Below, piece after piece: positions 51,868 through 60,602 of a DNA stretch of 64,000 nucleotides. Origin of the DNA: Ruegeria marisrubri (lineage in GTDB: Bacteria; Pseudomonadota; Alphaproteobacteria; Rhodobacterales; Rhodobacteraceae); NCBI RefSeq assembly GCF_001507595.1, contig NZ_LQBQ01000035.1, positions 1 to 64,000 of the forward strand, read 5' to 3'. The number at the start of each line of letters is the position of its first letter. The stretch's first letter is position 1. Made by a program: the position numbers and the translations under genes. The notes under the pieces were generated by a model. The model did not search any database, was not told the origin of the DNA, and saw only the letters and a list, made by a program, of their open reading frames with translations.

Positions 51868-53706
51868 GTGACACATTTTCCAGTCGTGACAAAAGCCTAT
51901 GCCGAGGCCTGGACCCGAAGGCGTGTATTCGTTCCGCTGTATCTGGTCCTGCGCCTGCTGGCGCTGGCAGCAATCGCCCCGAGCCTGGCCGTCGTGGTCA
52001 ACCTGACCGTGTCGCTTTCCGATCAGTCGGCGCTGACCGATCAGGACATCGCCGCCTTCGTGCTGTCTCCGGTCGGGTTCGTCGCGGCGCTGGTGCTGCT
52101 CAGTCTGCTGCTGGTTGCCGAGGTGCTGGGCTTTGCGGTCATGGCGGCCTGCCTGCGCATGGGCGAGACCGACCTGTGGCGTGCCGGGCGCTCGGCCCTG
52201 ACGCTGGTGCTGTCGCGCCTGCCCAAAATCCTCGCCTTCGCCCTGCGCTTCGTTCTGCGGGTCATGGCCATGGTCCTGCCGTTCGCGGCGGTGGCGGCGC
52301 TGATCGCCTGGTGGACCCTGACGGAATACGACATCAACTATTACCTCACCTTCCACCCTCCCGCCTTCTGGGTGGCGGTGGTGCTGATCGGACTGGTGGT
52401 CCTCGTGCTTGCCTGGGTGCTGATCCGGCGCCTGTCGGCCTGGGCGCTGTCCTTGCACCTTGTGTTGTTCGAGAATGTTTCGCCGGGCGATGCGTTCGGC
52501 GAAAGCGCGCGCCTGATGGAGGGGCGTCGCAGCGACCTCAAGATCAAGCTGGTCCTGTGGCTCGGCTTGCGGATCGCCGTCGCGGCGGCGATCGGTACCG
52601 TCGCCACCCTGATCCTGTCCCTGATTCCGCTGGATGCGGGCACCAATCTGCGCCTTGCCCTGACCGTCAGCCTTGCCGTGGTCATCGTCTGGTCGCTTGC
52701 GGGACTGGTTCTGGCGGCGACGGCGCTGGGGGCGCTGGCGGTGCTGCTGGATGGGTTCTTCGAGGGCGAGCTTGCCCGGATGCCCGCAGCCGAGGGCGGA
52801 AACCTCCGGCCGCGGCTCCTTGCATTGGCGGCCGTTTCCGTGATCGCTGTTCTTGCCGGTGCCTGGGCGAGCGCGCGGGTGCTCGCGCAGGTTCAGGCAC
52901 CGGAAGATGTCGAGGTGATCGCCCACCGGGGCGCTGCTGCCATCCGGCCCGAGAATACCATGGCCTCGGTTCTCAAGGCCGTTGAGGACGGCGCGGACTG
53001 GGTCGAAATCGACGTGCAGGAGACGGCGGATGGCGTCGTGGTCGTCGCCCATGACAGCGATTTCATGAAGCTCGCGGGCGTCAACCTCAAGGTCTGGGAC
53101 GCCACGATGTCGGATTTGGACGACATCGACATCGGCAGCTGGTTCGACCCCGCATTCTCGGAGGAACGCACGCCGACCCTGCGGGATGTGCTGGCCGCTG
53201 CACGGGGCAAGTCCAAGGTTCTGATCGAGCTCAAATATTATGGCCATGATGTCGATCTCGAGCGCCGCGTCGCCCGGATCGTCGAGGATCTTGGGATGCA
53301 GGATGATATCGCCGTCATGTCGCTGAAATATCCGGCCGTGCAAAAGATGCGGGATCTGCGCCCGGACTGGCGCACCGGCGTTCTGGCCGCCACCGCGGTC
53401 GGAAACCTGGCCGGGCTCGAGGGCGACTTCGTCGCCGTGAGCGCCGGCATGGCCTCGCCGGGGTTGATCCGCTCGGTGCATGAGGCGGGCAAGGATATCT
53501 ATGTCTGGACCGTCAACGATCCGCTGCAGATGTCATCCATGGCCTCGATGGGCGTTGACGGGCTGATCACCGACGACCCGGCGCTGGCGCGTCGCGTGTT
53601 CGAGGCGCGGGCAGAGCTTGGGCCCGCCGAGCGCCTGCTGCTGTGGCTGGCGGCCGAGTTTGGCTTGGAAGTGGACACCAAGGAAATGCGCGATGCGAAT
53701 CCTTGA
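51868..53706 (+). CDS. Membrane glycerophosphodiester phosphodiesterase
   Basis: A 612-residue protein with two halves. Residues about 1-340 hold six to seven hydrophobic helices of the glycerophosphoryl diester phosphodiesterase membrane domain. Residues about 347-590 form the GDPD barrel: His353 in VIAHRGAAA, ENT, EIDVQ and His395 in VVAHDSD (42 apart, as in GlpQ relatives), plus VEIDVQETADG and VWTVNDPLQM. It should cleave glycerophosphodiesters to glycerol 3-phosphate and alcohol. GTG start at 51868. Its 3' end overlaps a secreted phospholipase-A2-like gene by 14 bases. Confidence 0.9.
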   Translation: MTHFPVVTKAYAEAWTRRRVFVPLYLVLRLLALAAIAPSLAVVVNLTVSLSDQSALTDQDIAAFVLSPVGFVAALVLLSLLLVAEVLGFAVMAACLRMGETDLWRAGRSALTLVLSRLPKILAFALRFVLRVMAMVLPFAAVAALIAWWTLTEYDINYYLTFHPPAFWVAVVLIGLVVLVLAWVLIRRLSAWALSLHLVLFENVSPGDAFGESARLMEGRRSDLKIKLVLWLGLRIAVAAAIGTVATLILSLIPLDAGTNLRLALTVSLAVVIVWSLAGLVLAATALGALAVLLDGFFEGELARMPAAEGGNLRPRLLALAAVSVIAVLAGAWASARVLAQVQAPEDVEVIAHRGAAAIRPENTMASVLKAVEDGADWVEIDVQETADGVVVVAHDSDFMKLAGVNLKVWDATMSDLDDIDIGSWFDPAFSEERTPTLRDVLAAARGKSKVLIELKYYGHDVDLERRVARIVEDLGMQDDIAVMSLKYPAVQKMRDLRPDWRTGVLAATAVGNLAGLEGDFVAVSAGMASPGLIRSVHEAGKDIYVWTVNDPLQMSSMASMGVDGLITDDPALARRVFEARAELGPAERLLLWLAAEFGLEVDTKEMRDANP

Positions 53707-54253
53707 GGTCGCGATTCTGGCCACCTGCCTGGCAAGCCCGCTTACTGCGCAGGAATTCGCGCAGAGATTGGAAATGCCCGGCCATCGGGCATTGATGCAG
53801 GCGCGTGAGGGGGCCGACCTTTCGCCGTTCGAGACCGACGGGTGTTCCGGCGGGCTGTCTTCGAGTTGGGAACTGGTCGCCGATACCTTTCCCGATTTTG
53901 CCTCAGCCCACGAAAACGCCCCTCCGTGGGAAGCCTGCTGCGTGATCCATGATCGCGCCTACCACGACGCCGGCGGCGCATCGGAAGCCGAGGCAAGTTA
54001 CCAGGCGCGTCTGACGGCGGACGAAGAGCTGCAAGCCTGCGTGATCCGAAAGGGTGACGAACGCGTGGACGGGATTGCCGAATACTATGGTGTGAAGCCC
54101 GAGCAGGTTCGGGGCGCATACGAAACCATCGCAAGGGCCATGTTCATGGCCGTCCGTTTCGGTGGCGCCCCTTGCACCGGATTGCCGTGGCGCTGGGGAT
54201 TCGGCTATCCCGATTGCACACCTTTCGACGCTCTTGGAGATGCGCGCGAATGA
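53693..54253 (+). CDS. Secreted phospholipase-A2-like protein
   Basis: A 186-residue protein with a signal peptide (residues 1-19, cleaved before QEFAQ). The signature CCVIHDRAYH (Cys82-Cys83-x2-His86-Asp87) is the phospholipase A2 catalytic CCxxHDxxY motif, and DGCSGG just before it may correspond to the calcium-binding loop. Later Cys residues (QACV, APCTG, PDCTP) could form the usual disulfides. It would hydrolyse the sn-2 ester of phospholipids in the periplasm or outside. The start at 53693 lies inside the end of the GDPD gene, so the two lipid-degrading genes are coupled. Confidence 0.72.
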   Translation: MRILEVAILATCLASPLTAQEFAQRLEMPGHRALMQAREGADLSPFETDGCSGGLSSSWELVADTFPDFASAHENAPPWEACCVIHDRAYHDAGGASEAEASYQARLTADEELQACVIRKGDERVDGIAEYYGVKPEQVRGAYETIARAMFMAVRFGGAPCTGLPWRWGFGYPDCTPFDALGDARE

Positions 54254-54317
54254 CGTGGTGACAGAGGCGCGAGAATCCATTATTCACCGAGAAAACACGC
54301 GAATAGGAATGCAAACA

Positions 54318-54452
54318 ATGGCTGAGTACAAACACGGCGAAATGGACATCAAGGAACAGACCGAAACCTTCAACAGTTTCGTGAAGTTCATCATCTGGAG
54401 CGTTGCGGCCATCTTTTTCGTCCTGCTCTTCCTGGCAGTATTCGCATCCTGA
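54318..54452 (+). CDS. aa3-type cytochrome c oxidase subunit IV
   Basis: A 44-residue one-helix protein, MAEYKHGEMDIKEQTETF then a single membrane helix (about 22-43). This matches the bacterial aa3 oxidase subunit IV family (COX4_pro_2), a small accessory subunit of cytochrome c oxidase in alphaproteobacteria. The main oxidase genes are not in this window. An in-frame ATG three codons upstream (54309) is an alternative start. Confidence 0.85.
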   Translation: MAEYKHGEMDIKEQTETFNSFVKFIIWSVAAIFFVLLFLAVFAS

Positions 54453-54460
54453 TCCGATCG

Positions 54461-55108
54461 GTGTGGCCCGTGTTCCGGTTGTTCATTGCCTGCATGGTGA
54501 GCCTGACGCTCGCAGCATGCGCCACCAACACCCGCGGCCCCGAAGCTGATCCGGCGAAGATCGCGGCGCGATCCTACCGCGATCCGGGGCCTGCGACCTT
54601 GACGCTCTACACGATGGTGAACAACCGGACTGGCGCCGGGGCGCACACATCCCTGATGATCAACGCCAGCGAGCGGGTGATTTTCGATCCTGCGGGGTCA
54701 TTCCATGCGGACATTGTCCCGGTTCTGGACGACGTGTTGTACGGAATCACGCCGGCAGTCGAGCAGGCCTATCGCGGGTCTCATGCCCGCTCGACGCACC
54801 ATGCGCTTATTCAGGAGTTGCAGGTGACGCCGGAACAGGCGGAAATCGCCTATCGCCTTGCGAAACAGATGGGGCCGGTGCCCGGTGCCTTTTGCGCCAA
54901 CTACACGGCGCGGCTGTTGCAGCAGGTGCCGGGGTTCCAGGACATCGACGTCGTTTACCAGCCGTTGAAGCTGGCGGAACAGTTCGGAAAGTATCCCGGT
55001 GTCGTGACCGAGGAATACTATGAAAACGACGATGCCGATCTGCAAAAGGGCCTGGCCGAGAACAACGCCAAGCTCAACGCGCTGGATCGCGGTTCCCTAT
55101 CCCAGTAG
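54461..55108 (+). CDS. Lipoprotein with possible permuted NlpC/P60 (papain-like) fold
   Basis: A 215-residue protein with a lipobox LAAC (lipidation at Cys20). The rest is periplasmic or outer-membrane linked. GAGAHTSLMIN (His62) followed by ERVIFDPAGSF, and later GAFCANYTARLL (Cys145), follow the order His-first, Cys-second seen in permuted papain-like peptidases (YiiX/LRAT type). That fold assignment is my inference from the motif order. It is nine bases after the oxidase subunit IV gene, and its end overlaps the convergent azlD gene by 12 bases. Confidence 0.7.
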   Translation: MWPVFRLFIACMVSLTLAACATNTRGPEADPAKIAARSYRDPGPATLTLYTMVNNRTGAGAHTSLMINASERVIFDPAGSFHADIVPVLDDVLYGITPAVEQAYRGSHARSTHHALIQELQVTPEQAEIAYRLAKQMGPVPGAFCANYTARLLQQVPGFQDIDVVYQPLKLAEQFGKYPGVVTEEYYENDDADLQKGLAENNAKLNALDRGSLSQ

Positions 55109-55429
55109 GTAGAGCATCCCATAGAGCGTTGCCGCGCCGGAAAAGATTGCCGCAAGCACGTTCTTGGAAACCAACCCCACCGTCACGGCGACCGCCGCCG
55201 CGCTCATCCGCGGCAGATCGGCCTCTCCTCCGGTGGCCGAGGGCCACACGACCAGAGGAGCGATCAGCGCGGGCAGGATGGCCACCGCCGTATAGCGCAA
55301 GTGCCGCAGCAACCACGCGGGCATCTGGCGGTCGCCCACAAGGCCGATGAACACGAACCGCAGCGCATAGCTGCCCACCGCCAGCCCGACGATGATGATC
55401 CACATGGTGACCGGATCGACGGTATTCAT
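55097..55429 (-). CDS. azlD: AzlD-family branched-chain amino acid exporter subunit
   Basis: A 110-residue protein with four hydrophobic segments of the AzlD family (YALRFVFIGLVGDRQMPAWLLRHLRYTAVAILPAL). AzlD works with AzlC in export of branched-chain amino acids. Its ATG overlaps the azlC stop by four bases (ATGA), so the two subunits are co-translated. It overlaps the convergent lipoprotein gene at its 3' end. Confidence 0.88.
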   Translation of the reverse strand: MNTVDPVTMWIIIVGLAVGSYALRFVFIGLVGDRQMPAWLLRHLRYTAVAILPALIAPLVVWPSATGGEADLPRMSAAAVAVTVGLVSKNVLAAIFSGAATLYGMLYLLG

Positions 55430-56142
55430 GCCTTGGCCTTTCTGCGGTCCAGCATGACTTCGGCCTGCGCTCCGGCGATCATGCCGGCGCAGCCCGCGAT
55501 CAGCAGCCCGAGGTTGAAGGGAATGGCCACCGTCATCAACGACACGGCGACCGCGACCAGCGCGGCCACGACATGCGCCATGGTGCGCATCATCGGACCG
55601 ATCATCGACAGGAAGGTGATCGGCAGGGCGAAATCCAGCGCCCAGCTTTCCGGTATCCGGGTGCCCAGAACGGCGCCCAGATAGGTGCTGAGGATCCAGA
55701 GCGGTGTGATCGGCGTCACTGAACCAAAGAAATAGGCCATCCTCTGCGGCACGGTCATCTGCGGCTCTGCCTCGAAGCGCGCGATCGAACAGGCATAGGA
55801 CTGGTCAACCGTCAGGTAGGCGGCAAAGGCGCGTTGCCACAGCGGCGCGCTGCCCAGATAGGGCGTCAGCGACGCGGAATACATCGCCATTCTCAGGTTC
55901 ACGGCCAGCGCCGAGGCCAGAACAATCAGCGTCGGTGCGCCGTCCTGCATCAGCTGCAGGGCCGCGAACTGCGCGGCCCCGGCAAAGACGGTCGCGGTAA
56001 AGGCCATCGTCTGGACGATGTTCAGCCCGGCCTCGGTCGCGAACACGCCGAACAGCGTTCCGAAGGGAACGGCCACGAAAACGAACGGCGCGCCATCGCG
56101 AAAACCCTTCCAGTAGTATGAATTGGATGTGGTGAAAGCCAT
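55426..56142 (-). CDS. azlC: AzlC-family branched-chain amino acid exporter
   Basis: A 238-residue membrane protein of the AzlC family: FRDGAPFVFVAVPFGTLFGVFA, AAQFAALQLM and the later AYLTVDQSYACS segments match. It forms the exporter with AzlD. Its start codon and that of the divergent fdhD gene share the palindrome CCATGG (56139-56144), so the transcripts overlap or start inside each other. Confidence 0.88.
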   Translation of the reverse strand: MAFTTSNSYYWKGFRDGAPFVFVAVPFGTLFGVFATEAGLNIVQTMAFTATVFAGAAQFAALQLMQDGAPTLIVLASALAVNLRMAMYSASLTPYLGSAPLWQRAFAAYLTVDQSYACSIARFEAEPQMTVPQRMAYFFGSVTPITPLWILSTYLGAVLGTRIPESWALDFALPITFLSMIGPMMRTMAHVVAALVAVAVSLMTVAIPFNLGLLIAGCAGMIAGAQAEVMLDRRKAKA

Positions 56143-57082
56143 GGCTAGATCCTATGGTGAGCGCGTCACCTGTAACGGTCATGCGAGAGGGTTGCAATTG
56201 GCCACCGAGACGGATCTGTCAGACTACATCATCGCCCCCGATCCCAAGTCTACGCGACTGACCCGCGCGGTAGAGGGCATCGACCAGAACGGCGAGACAA
56301 GCCGGATTTCGGTGGTCGAGGAACGCCCCCTGACGATCTTTCTGAACGCGCAAGAGATCGTGACGGCGATGACCATCGGCGACTACCCCGAATATCTGGC
56401 GCTGGGTTTTCTGCGCAACCAGGGCATGTTGCGCCCGGATGACGAGATCACGCGCGTCGATTACGACGACGATCTGGAAACCGTGGTGGTGCGCACGGCG
56501 CGCGAGACCTCCTACGAGGACAAGCTCAGGAAAAAGACCCGCACCAGCGGCTGCGCGGTGGGCACGGTGTTCGGCGACATGATGGAGGGGCTCGAGGGCG
56601 TGACCCTGCCGCAGGTGCCGGTGCGCACCTCGTGGCTCTATGATCTGGCGGCCAAGATCAACCGCACGCCGTCGCTCTATCTTGAGGCCGGCGCGATCCA
56701 CGGCACGGTCCTGTGCCAGCAGAACCGCCCACTGGTCTACATGGAGGACGTGGGTCGCCACAACGCGGTGGACAAGATCGCGGGCTGGATGCTGTCCGAG
56801 GGCGAGACGGCGGGCGACAAGATCCTCTACACCACCGGTCGGCTGACCTCGGAAATGGTGATCAAGACGGCGATGATGGGCATCCCGGTTCTGGCCTCGC
56901 GCTCGGGCTTTACCGCCTGGGGGGTCGAGATCGCGCGTGAGGTCGGCCTGACCCTGATCGGCCGGATGCGCGGGCATCGGTTCGTCTGTCTTTCCGGGGC
57001 CGACAGGCTGGTGCGCGACGCGGACCCTTCGACGGTGCCGGTCGAGGACAAGAAACATCGACGCAAAAGCGCAGAAGGGTAA
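56141..57082 (+). CDS. fdhD: Formate dehydrogenase accessory sulfurtransferase FdhD
   Basis: A 313-residue protein (from ATG 56141; ATG 56123 is an alternative) that passes sulfur from a cysteine desulfurase to the molybdenum cofactor of formate dehydrogenase. ERPLTIFLNAQEIVTAMTIGDYPEYLALGFL, AGAIHGTVLC and MEDVGRHNAVDKI are family signatures. In the sulfur-transfer loop TSGCAVGTVFG, Cys138 is present but the second Cys of the usual CxxC is Gly141. It heads fdhD-mobA-mobB-moeA, so maturation genes are grouped. Start codon shares a palindrome with azlC. Confidence 0.9.
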   Translation: MARSYGERVTCNGHARGLQLATETDLSDYIIAPDPKSTRLTRAVEGIDQNGETSRISVVEERPLTIFLNAQEIVTAMTIGDYPEYLALGFLRNQGMLRPDDEITRVDYDDDLETVVVRTARETSYEDKLRKKTRTSGCAVGTVFGDMMEGLEGVTLPQVPVRTSWLYDLAAKINRTPSLYLEAGAIHGTVLCQQNRPLVYMEDVGRHNAVDKIAGWMLSEGETAGDKILYTTGRLTSEMVIKTAMMGIPVLASRSGFTAWGVEIAREVGLTLIGRMRGHRFVCLSGADRLVRDADPSTVPVEDKKHRRKSAEG

Positions 57083-57086
57083 GAAA

Positions 57087-57725
57087 ATGCAAAAGCCCCT
57101 TGGCGTGATACTGGCGGGCGGCAGGGCCACCCGCATGGGCGGCGGAGACAAGGGCCTGCTGACGCTGGGCGGGCAGACCTTGCTGACCCGCGTGATCGAG
57201 CGGTTGCGACCGCAGGTCGGTGCCATGGCGCTCAACGCCAATGGCGATCCAGACCGCTTTGCCGATCTGGGCCTGCCGGTGATCGCGGATTCCATCGAAG
57301 GTTTCGCCGGGCCGCTGGCGGGTGTTCTGGCCGGGCTCGACTGGGCCGCGGGACAGGGCGCCGAGACCATCGTGACCGCCGCCGCCGACACGCCCTTTTT
57401 CCCGCTTGATCTGGTGGAAAGGCTGGTTCGGGCCTCCGAGGGGCAGGCGCATCCATTGGTGCTGGCCACCACCCCGCGAGGAGAGGGCGAGGCGCTGAAA
57501 TCCGGCGGCCGGGTCAATCGGCACCCGACCTTCGGCCTCTGGCCCGTCGCCCTGCGCGACGACCTGCGGGCGGCGCTGAACGACGGGCTGCGCAAGGTGG
57601 TGCTGTGGACCGACCGGCATGGCGGGCGCGAGGCGCTGTTCCCGGTCGAAGGGTTCGACCCGTTCTTCAACGTCAACACGCCCGAAGATCTGGCCCGGGC
57701 CGAGGCGATGCTGGAGGGGGCATGA
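57087..57725 (+). CDS. mobA: Molybdenum cofactor guanylyltransferase
   Basis: A 212-residue enzyme that joins GMP to Mo-molybdopterin. VILAGGRATRMGGGDKGLLTLGG is the nucleotide-binding motif, and VTAAADTPFFPLDLVERL holds the metal-binding Asp. FFNVNTPEDLARAE is typical of the C terminus. It starts four bases after fdhD and overlaps mobB by four bases, so the cluster is one operon. Confidence 0.93.
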   Translation: MQKPLGVILAGGRATRMGGGDKGLLTLGGQTLLTRVIERLRPQVGAMALNANGDPDRFADLGLPVIADSIEGFAGPLAGVLAGLDWAAGQGAETIVTAAADTPFFPLDLVERLVRASEGQAHPLVLATTPRGEGEALKSGGRVNRHPTFGLWPVALRDDLRAALNDGLRKVVLWTDRHGGREALFPVEGFDPFFNVNTPEDLARAEAMLEGA

Positions 57726-58213
57726 GGATCTACGGCGTCACCGGCTGGAAGAACGCGGGCAAGACCGGGCTGATGGAGCGGCTTGTGGCCGAGATCACCG
57801 GGCGCGGCTTCACGGTTTCGACGGTCAAGCATGCGCATCACTCCTTTGACGTGGACCATCGCGGCCGCGACAGCTATCGCCACCGCGAGGCGGGCGCGCA
57901 GGAGGTGCTGTTGGCCTCGAAATACCGCGTCGCCCACATGCAGGAGCTACGTGGCGCCCCCGAGCCGCCGCTGGCCGATCTGCTGGGTCGGCTGTCGCCC
58001 GTCGATCTGGTGCTGATCGAGGGCTACAAGCGCGAGCGGCACCCCAAGGTCGAGGCATTCCGGGCCGAACCCGGCAACCCGCTGATCGCGGCGCAGGATG
58101 AAACCATACGCGCCGTGGCCAGCGACACGCCGCTGGAGCTGGACCGGCCCGTCTTTGACCTGAACGACACCAGGGCGATTGCCGATTTCATCCTTGGGGA
58201 AGTGGGGTTGTGA
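57722..58213 (+). CDS. mobB: Molybdopterin-guanine dinucleotide biosynthesis protein B
   Basis: A 163-residue GTP-binding protein. YGVTGWKNAGKTGLMERL is a Walker A loop (GWKNAGKT), and VDLVLIEGYKRERHPKVE the later family motif. MobB assists MobA but is not essential in E. coli. I start at the ATG at 57722, overlapping the mobA stop, since upstream residues belong to mobA in another frame. Confidence 0.92.
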   Translation: MRIYGVTGWKNAGKTGLMERLVAEITGRGFTVSTVKHAHHSFDVDHRGRDSYRHREAGAQEVLLASKYRVAHMQELRGAPEPPLADLLGRLSPVDLVLIEGYKRERHPKVEAFRAEPGNPLIAAQDETIRAVASDTPLELDRPVFDLNDTRAIADFILGEVGL

Positions 58214-58276
58214 CCTTGAATTGCGGCTATCCGTGAAAACGAAGAACAGGCCGGAAGGAATAGAAGGACGTTGCCA

Positions 58277-59548
58277 GTGAGCCAGAACAAGCCGGACATA
58301 GCCCCGCCGCCCCTGAAGAACGACTGCTTTGCCCTGCCGCCGGGCGTGAACTGGACCCCGGTGGACGAGGCGCTGGCCCTCCTGCAGGAGCGGCTGAGGC
58401 CCGTCACGCGGATCGAAAGCGTTCCGGTGTCACGGGCGTTGGGGCGGATATTGACGGTCGATGCCATCGCCAAACGGTCGAACCCGCCGCTGCCCAACTC
58501 GGCGGTGGATGGATACGGCTTTGCGGGCGGCTTTCCCGAGGGCAGCCATGTCCTGCCGCTGGCCGAAGGGCGCGCCGCGGCGGGGGTTCCCTTCGAGGGG
58601 ACGGTACCTGCCGGGCAGGCGCTGCGCGTGCTGACGGGGGCGGCCCTGCCCGAGGGGGTGGATACGGTCATCCTGGAAGAAGACGTGACTGTCGAGCAGG
58701 GGCATATCGCCTTTCGCGGCCCGCTCAGGCAGGGGGCCAATACCCGCAAGGCGGGCGAGGACGTGGCTGCCGGCGACGTGATCCTGCCGGCCGGACGCCG
58801 GCTGACGCCTGCGGATCTTGCGTTGCTCTCGGCCGTCGGGCTGGCCGGGGTGCAGGTGCGGACCCCGCTGCGCGTGGCGGTGCTGTCGACCGGGGACGAA
58901 CTGGTCGAGCCGGGGCAGGAGGCCGGCCCGGGACAGATCTTTGACGCCAACCGGCCGATGCTTCTGGCCGTGGCGGAAAGGCTTGGCTTCGAGGCGATCG
59001 ACATGGGGCGCGTCGCCGACGAGCGGGAGCTGTTGAGAGACAGGCTGAACCAGGCAGCGGCCAGGGCCGACGTGATCCTGACCAGCGGCGGTGCCTCGGC
59101 GGGGGACGAGGATCATGTCTCGGCCCTCCTGCGCGAGGCCGGGGCCATGCAGGAGTGGCGCATCGCGCTGAAACCCGGACGGCCCCTGGCCTTGGGCGTC
59201 TGGAACGGAACGCCGGTTTTCGGGCTGCCGGGCAACCCGGTGGCGGCGATGGTCTGCACGCTGATCTTCGCCCGTCCCGCCATGGGGTTGCTGGCTGGCG
59301 AGGGCTGGAGCGCGCCGCAGGGATTTGACCTGCCGGCTGCCTTCGAGAAGCGCAAGAAGCCAGGCCGCCGCGAGTATCTGCGCGCCCGTGTCCGGGACGG
59401 CCGGGTCGAGGTATTCCACTCCGAAGGTTCCGGCCGCATCAGCGGTCTCAGCTGGGCCGAAGGATTGGCCGAGATCGAGGATGGGGAACGTCACATTCGG
59501 CCCGGAGACCCGGTCCGATTCATCCCCTATGCAAGTTTCGGCCTGTAG
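58277..59548 (+). CDS. moeA: Molybdopterin molybdotransferase
   Basis: A 423-residue MoeA. It inserts molybdate into adenylated molybdopterin. Signature stretches include NSAVDGYGF, TGAALPEGVDTVI, GANTRKAGEDV, VLSTGDELVEPGQ, LTSGGASAGDEDHV and FGLPGNPVAAM. The GTG at 58277 is chosen because GAAGG at 58263-58267 is well spaced; a TTG at 58271 is too close. It ends the fdhD-mobA-mobB-moeA cluster, convergent with an unknown gene. Confidence 0.92.
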   Translation: MSQNKPDIAPPPLKNDCFALPPGVNWTPVDEALALLQERLRPVTRIESVPVSRALGRILTVDAIAKRSNPPLPNSAVDGYGFAGGFPEGSHVLPLAEGRAAAGVPFEGTVPAGQALRVLTGAALPEGVDTVILEEDVTVEQGHIAFRGPLRQGANTRKAGEDVAAGDVILPAGRRLTPADLALLSAVGLAGVQVRTPLRVAVLSTGDELVEPGQEAGPGQIFDANRPMLLAVAERLGFEAIDMGRVADERELLRDRLNQAAARADVILTSGGASAGDEDHVSALLREAGAMQEWRIALKPGRPLALGVWNGTPVFGLPGNPVAAMVCTLIFARPAMGLLAGEGWSAPQGFDLPAAFEKRKKPGRREYLRARVRDGRVEVFHSEGSGRISGLSWAEGLAEIEDGERHIRPGDPVRFIPYASFGL

Positions 59549-59586
59549 CCCCAACGTTGCGGGTTTCCGGGAGTGCCAGACGGCGA

Positions 59587-60591
59587 CTAGTCGAACGTGC
59601 CGGCCACCCGCCCCAACAGCATGAAGGCCCGCGCGGTGCGCGTCTCGCCCAGTGCCGTCAGTTCGGCATCGCTCGCTTCGGGCTCGAAATCGATGATCAT
59701 CTGGTCGAAGCGCCGCAGAAAGTGATGGGCCGCGTCGCGGAAGATCGGGTCCTGCTTCATCCGCCCCGCGGTCAACGCCAGGGATGAGCGGTCATGTATG
59801 CCGCCGAGCGCCGCAACGGCCCGACCGCGGGTTCCTTGTGCGAATTGGCGCCAGACTTCGGGCCGCGCCATGTCGGGCCGCAGATCATCCATGTAGATCC
59901 CCTCCTGACTGAGCAGGGTCAGAACGTCCTGCGCGGCCTGGATGAGTTGTGATGCCTTGCGGTCCTTGAGCGCCCTGCGCAGCGCCGCAAACCCTTCGGT
60001 GTCTTCCGTCGTTTCCGGAAAGTTCAGGGCGCGGATGAATTCCTCGGTCGTCAGCGGCGGCGACAGGTCCTCGGCCGGCGTTCCCAGTTCGAGCGACGCC
60101 TGTCCCGCCGTGGGCTGCGTATTCGCATGGGTGAACTTGACGGGGCGGGGGGTGTCCTGTCGCGACGTCGAGAACGTCGCCAGCACGGTCTCGGTCTTCT
60201 TCGCGGTCTCGACGATTTCGTCGAGCTTCTTCGTCACCGAGGGCTCGTGCGAAATCGTCGTTTGCCGTTCCTTGACATAGGTGTTGCGGATCGCGTCGAT
60301 CGCGGTCTGCAGACGGCGGCTTTCCTCGCGCATGATGCGGCTGGCGCGCATGGCGGTCGCGGCGACCCAGATCATCGCCACCGGCATGAAGACGGCCAGC
60401 ATCGTCACGACCAGTCCGCTGGCGCCCTCGTCCGACGGCATGACCAGAAAAACGACCGCGAAGATCAGCCAGGCCAGGCTCAGCAAGATCGCGACGATTT
60501 CGACCCCCGTGATGGCGGCCCATTGGGGGCGGTCGAAGATACCCAAAGACGTCGGGCGGTCCGAATCGCGATCTGGCTGTTGCTCGGACAT
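59587..60591 (-). CDS. Two-TM protein with coiled coil, unknown function
   Basis: A 334-residue protein: two hydrophobic helices (about 28-51 and 60-80), a helical linker rich in Glu/Arg (MREESRRLQTAIDAIRNTYVKERQ) that looks like a coiled coil, and a C-terminal soluble helical domain of about 150 residues (LTTEEFIRALNFPETTED, LRRALKDRKASQLIQAAQDVLTLLSQ). It is a conserved hypothetical type in Rhodobacterales. It is upstream-linked to greA on the same strand (start 11 bases after greA stop). No function is known to me. Confidence 0.75.
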   Translation of the reverse strand: MSEQQPDRDSDRPTSLGIFDRPQWAAITGVEIVAILLSLAWLIFAVVFLVMPSDEGASGLVVTMLAVFMPVAMIWVAATAMRASRIMREESRRLQTAIDAIRNTYVKERQTTISHEPSVTKKLDEIVETAKKTETVLATFSTSRQDTPRPVKFTHANTQPTAGQASLELGTPAEDLSPPLTTEEFIRALNFPETTEDTEGFAALRRALKDRKASQLIQAAQDVLTLLSQEGIYMDDLRPDMARPEVWRQFAQGTRGRAVAALGGIHDRSSLALTAGRMKQDPIFRDAAHHFLRRFDQMIIDFEPEASDAELTALGETRTARAFMLLGRVAGTFD

Positions 60592-60602
60592 GAAAAGCTC
60601 CG

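Noticed and set aside
51853-53481. 542-residue minus-strand frame opposite the GDPD gene
   Set aside because: Antisense of a gene with clear GDPD motifs; residue bias toward Gln/Arg/His/Asp is typical of a shadow.
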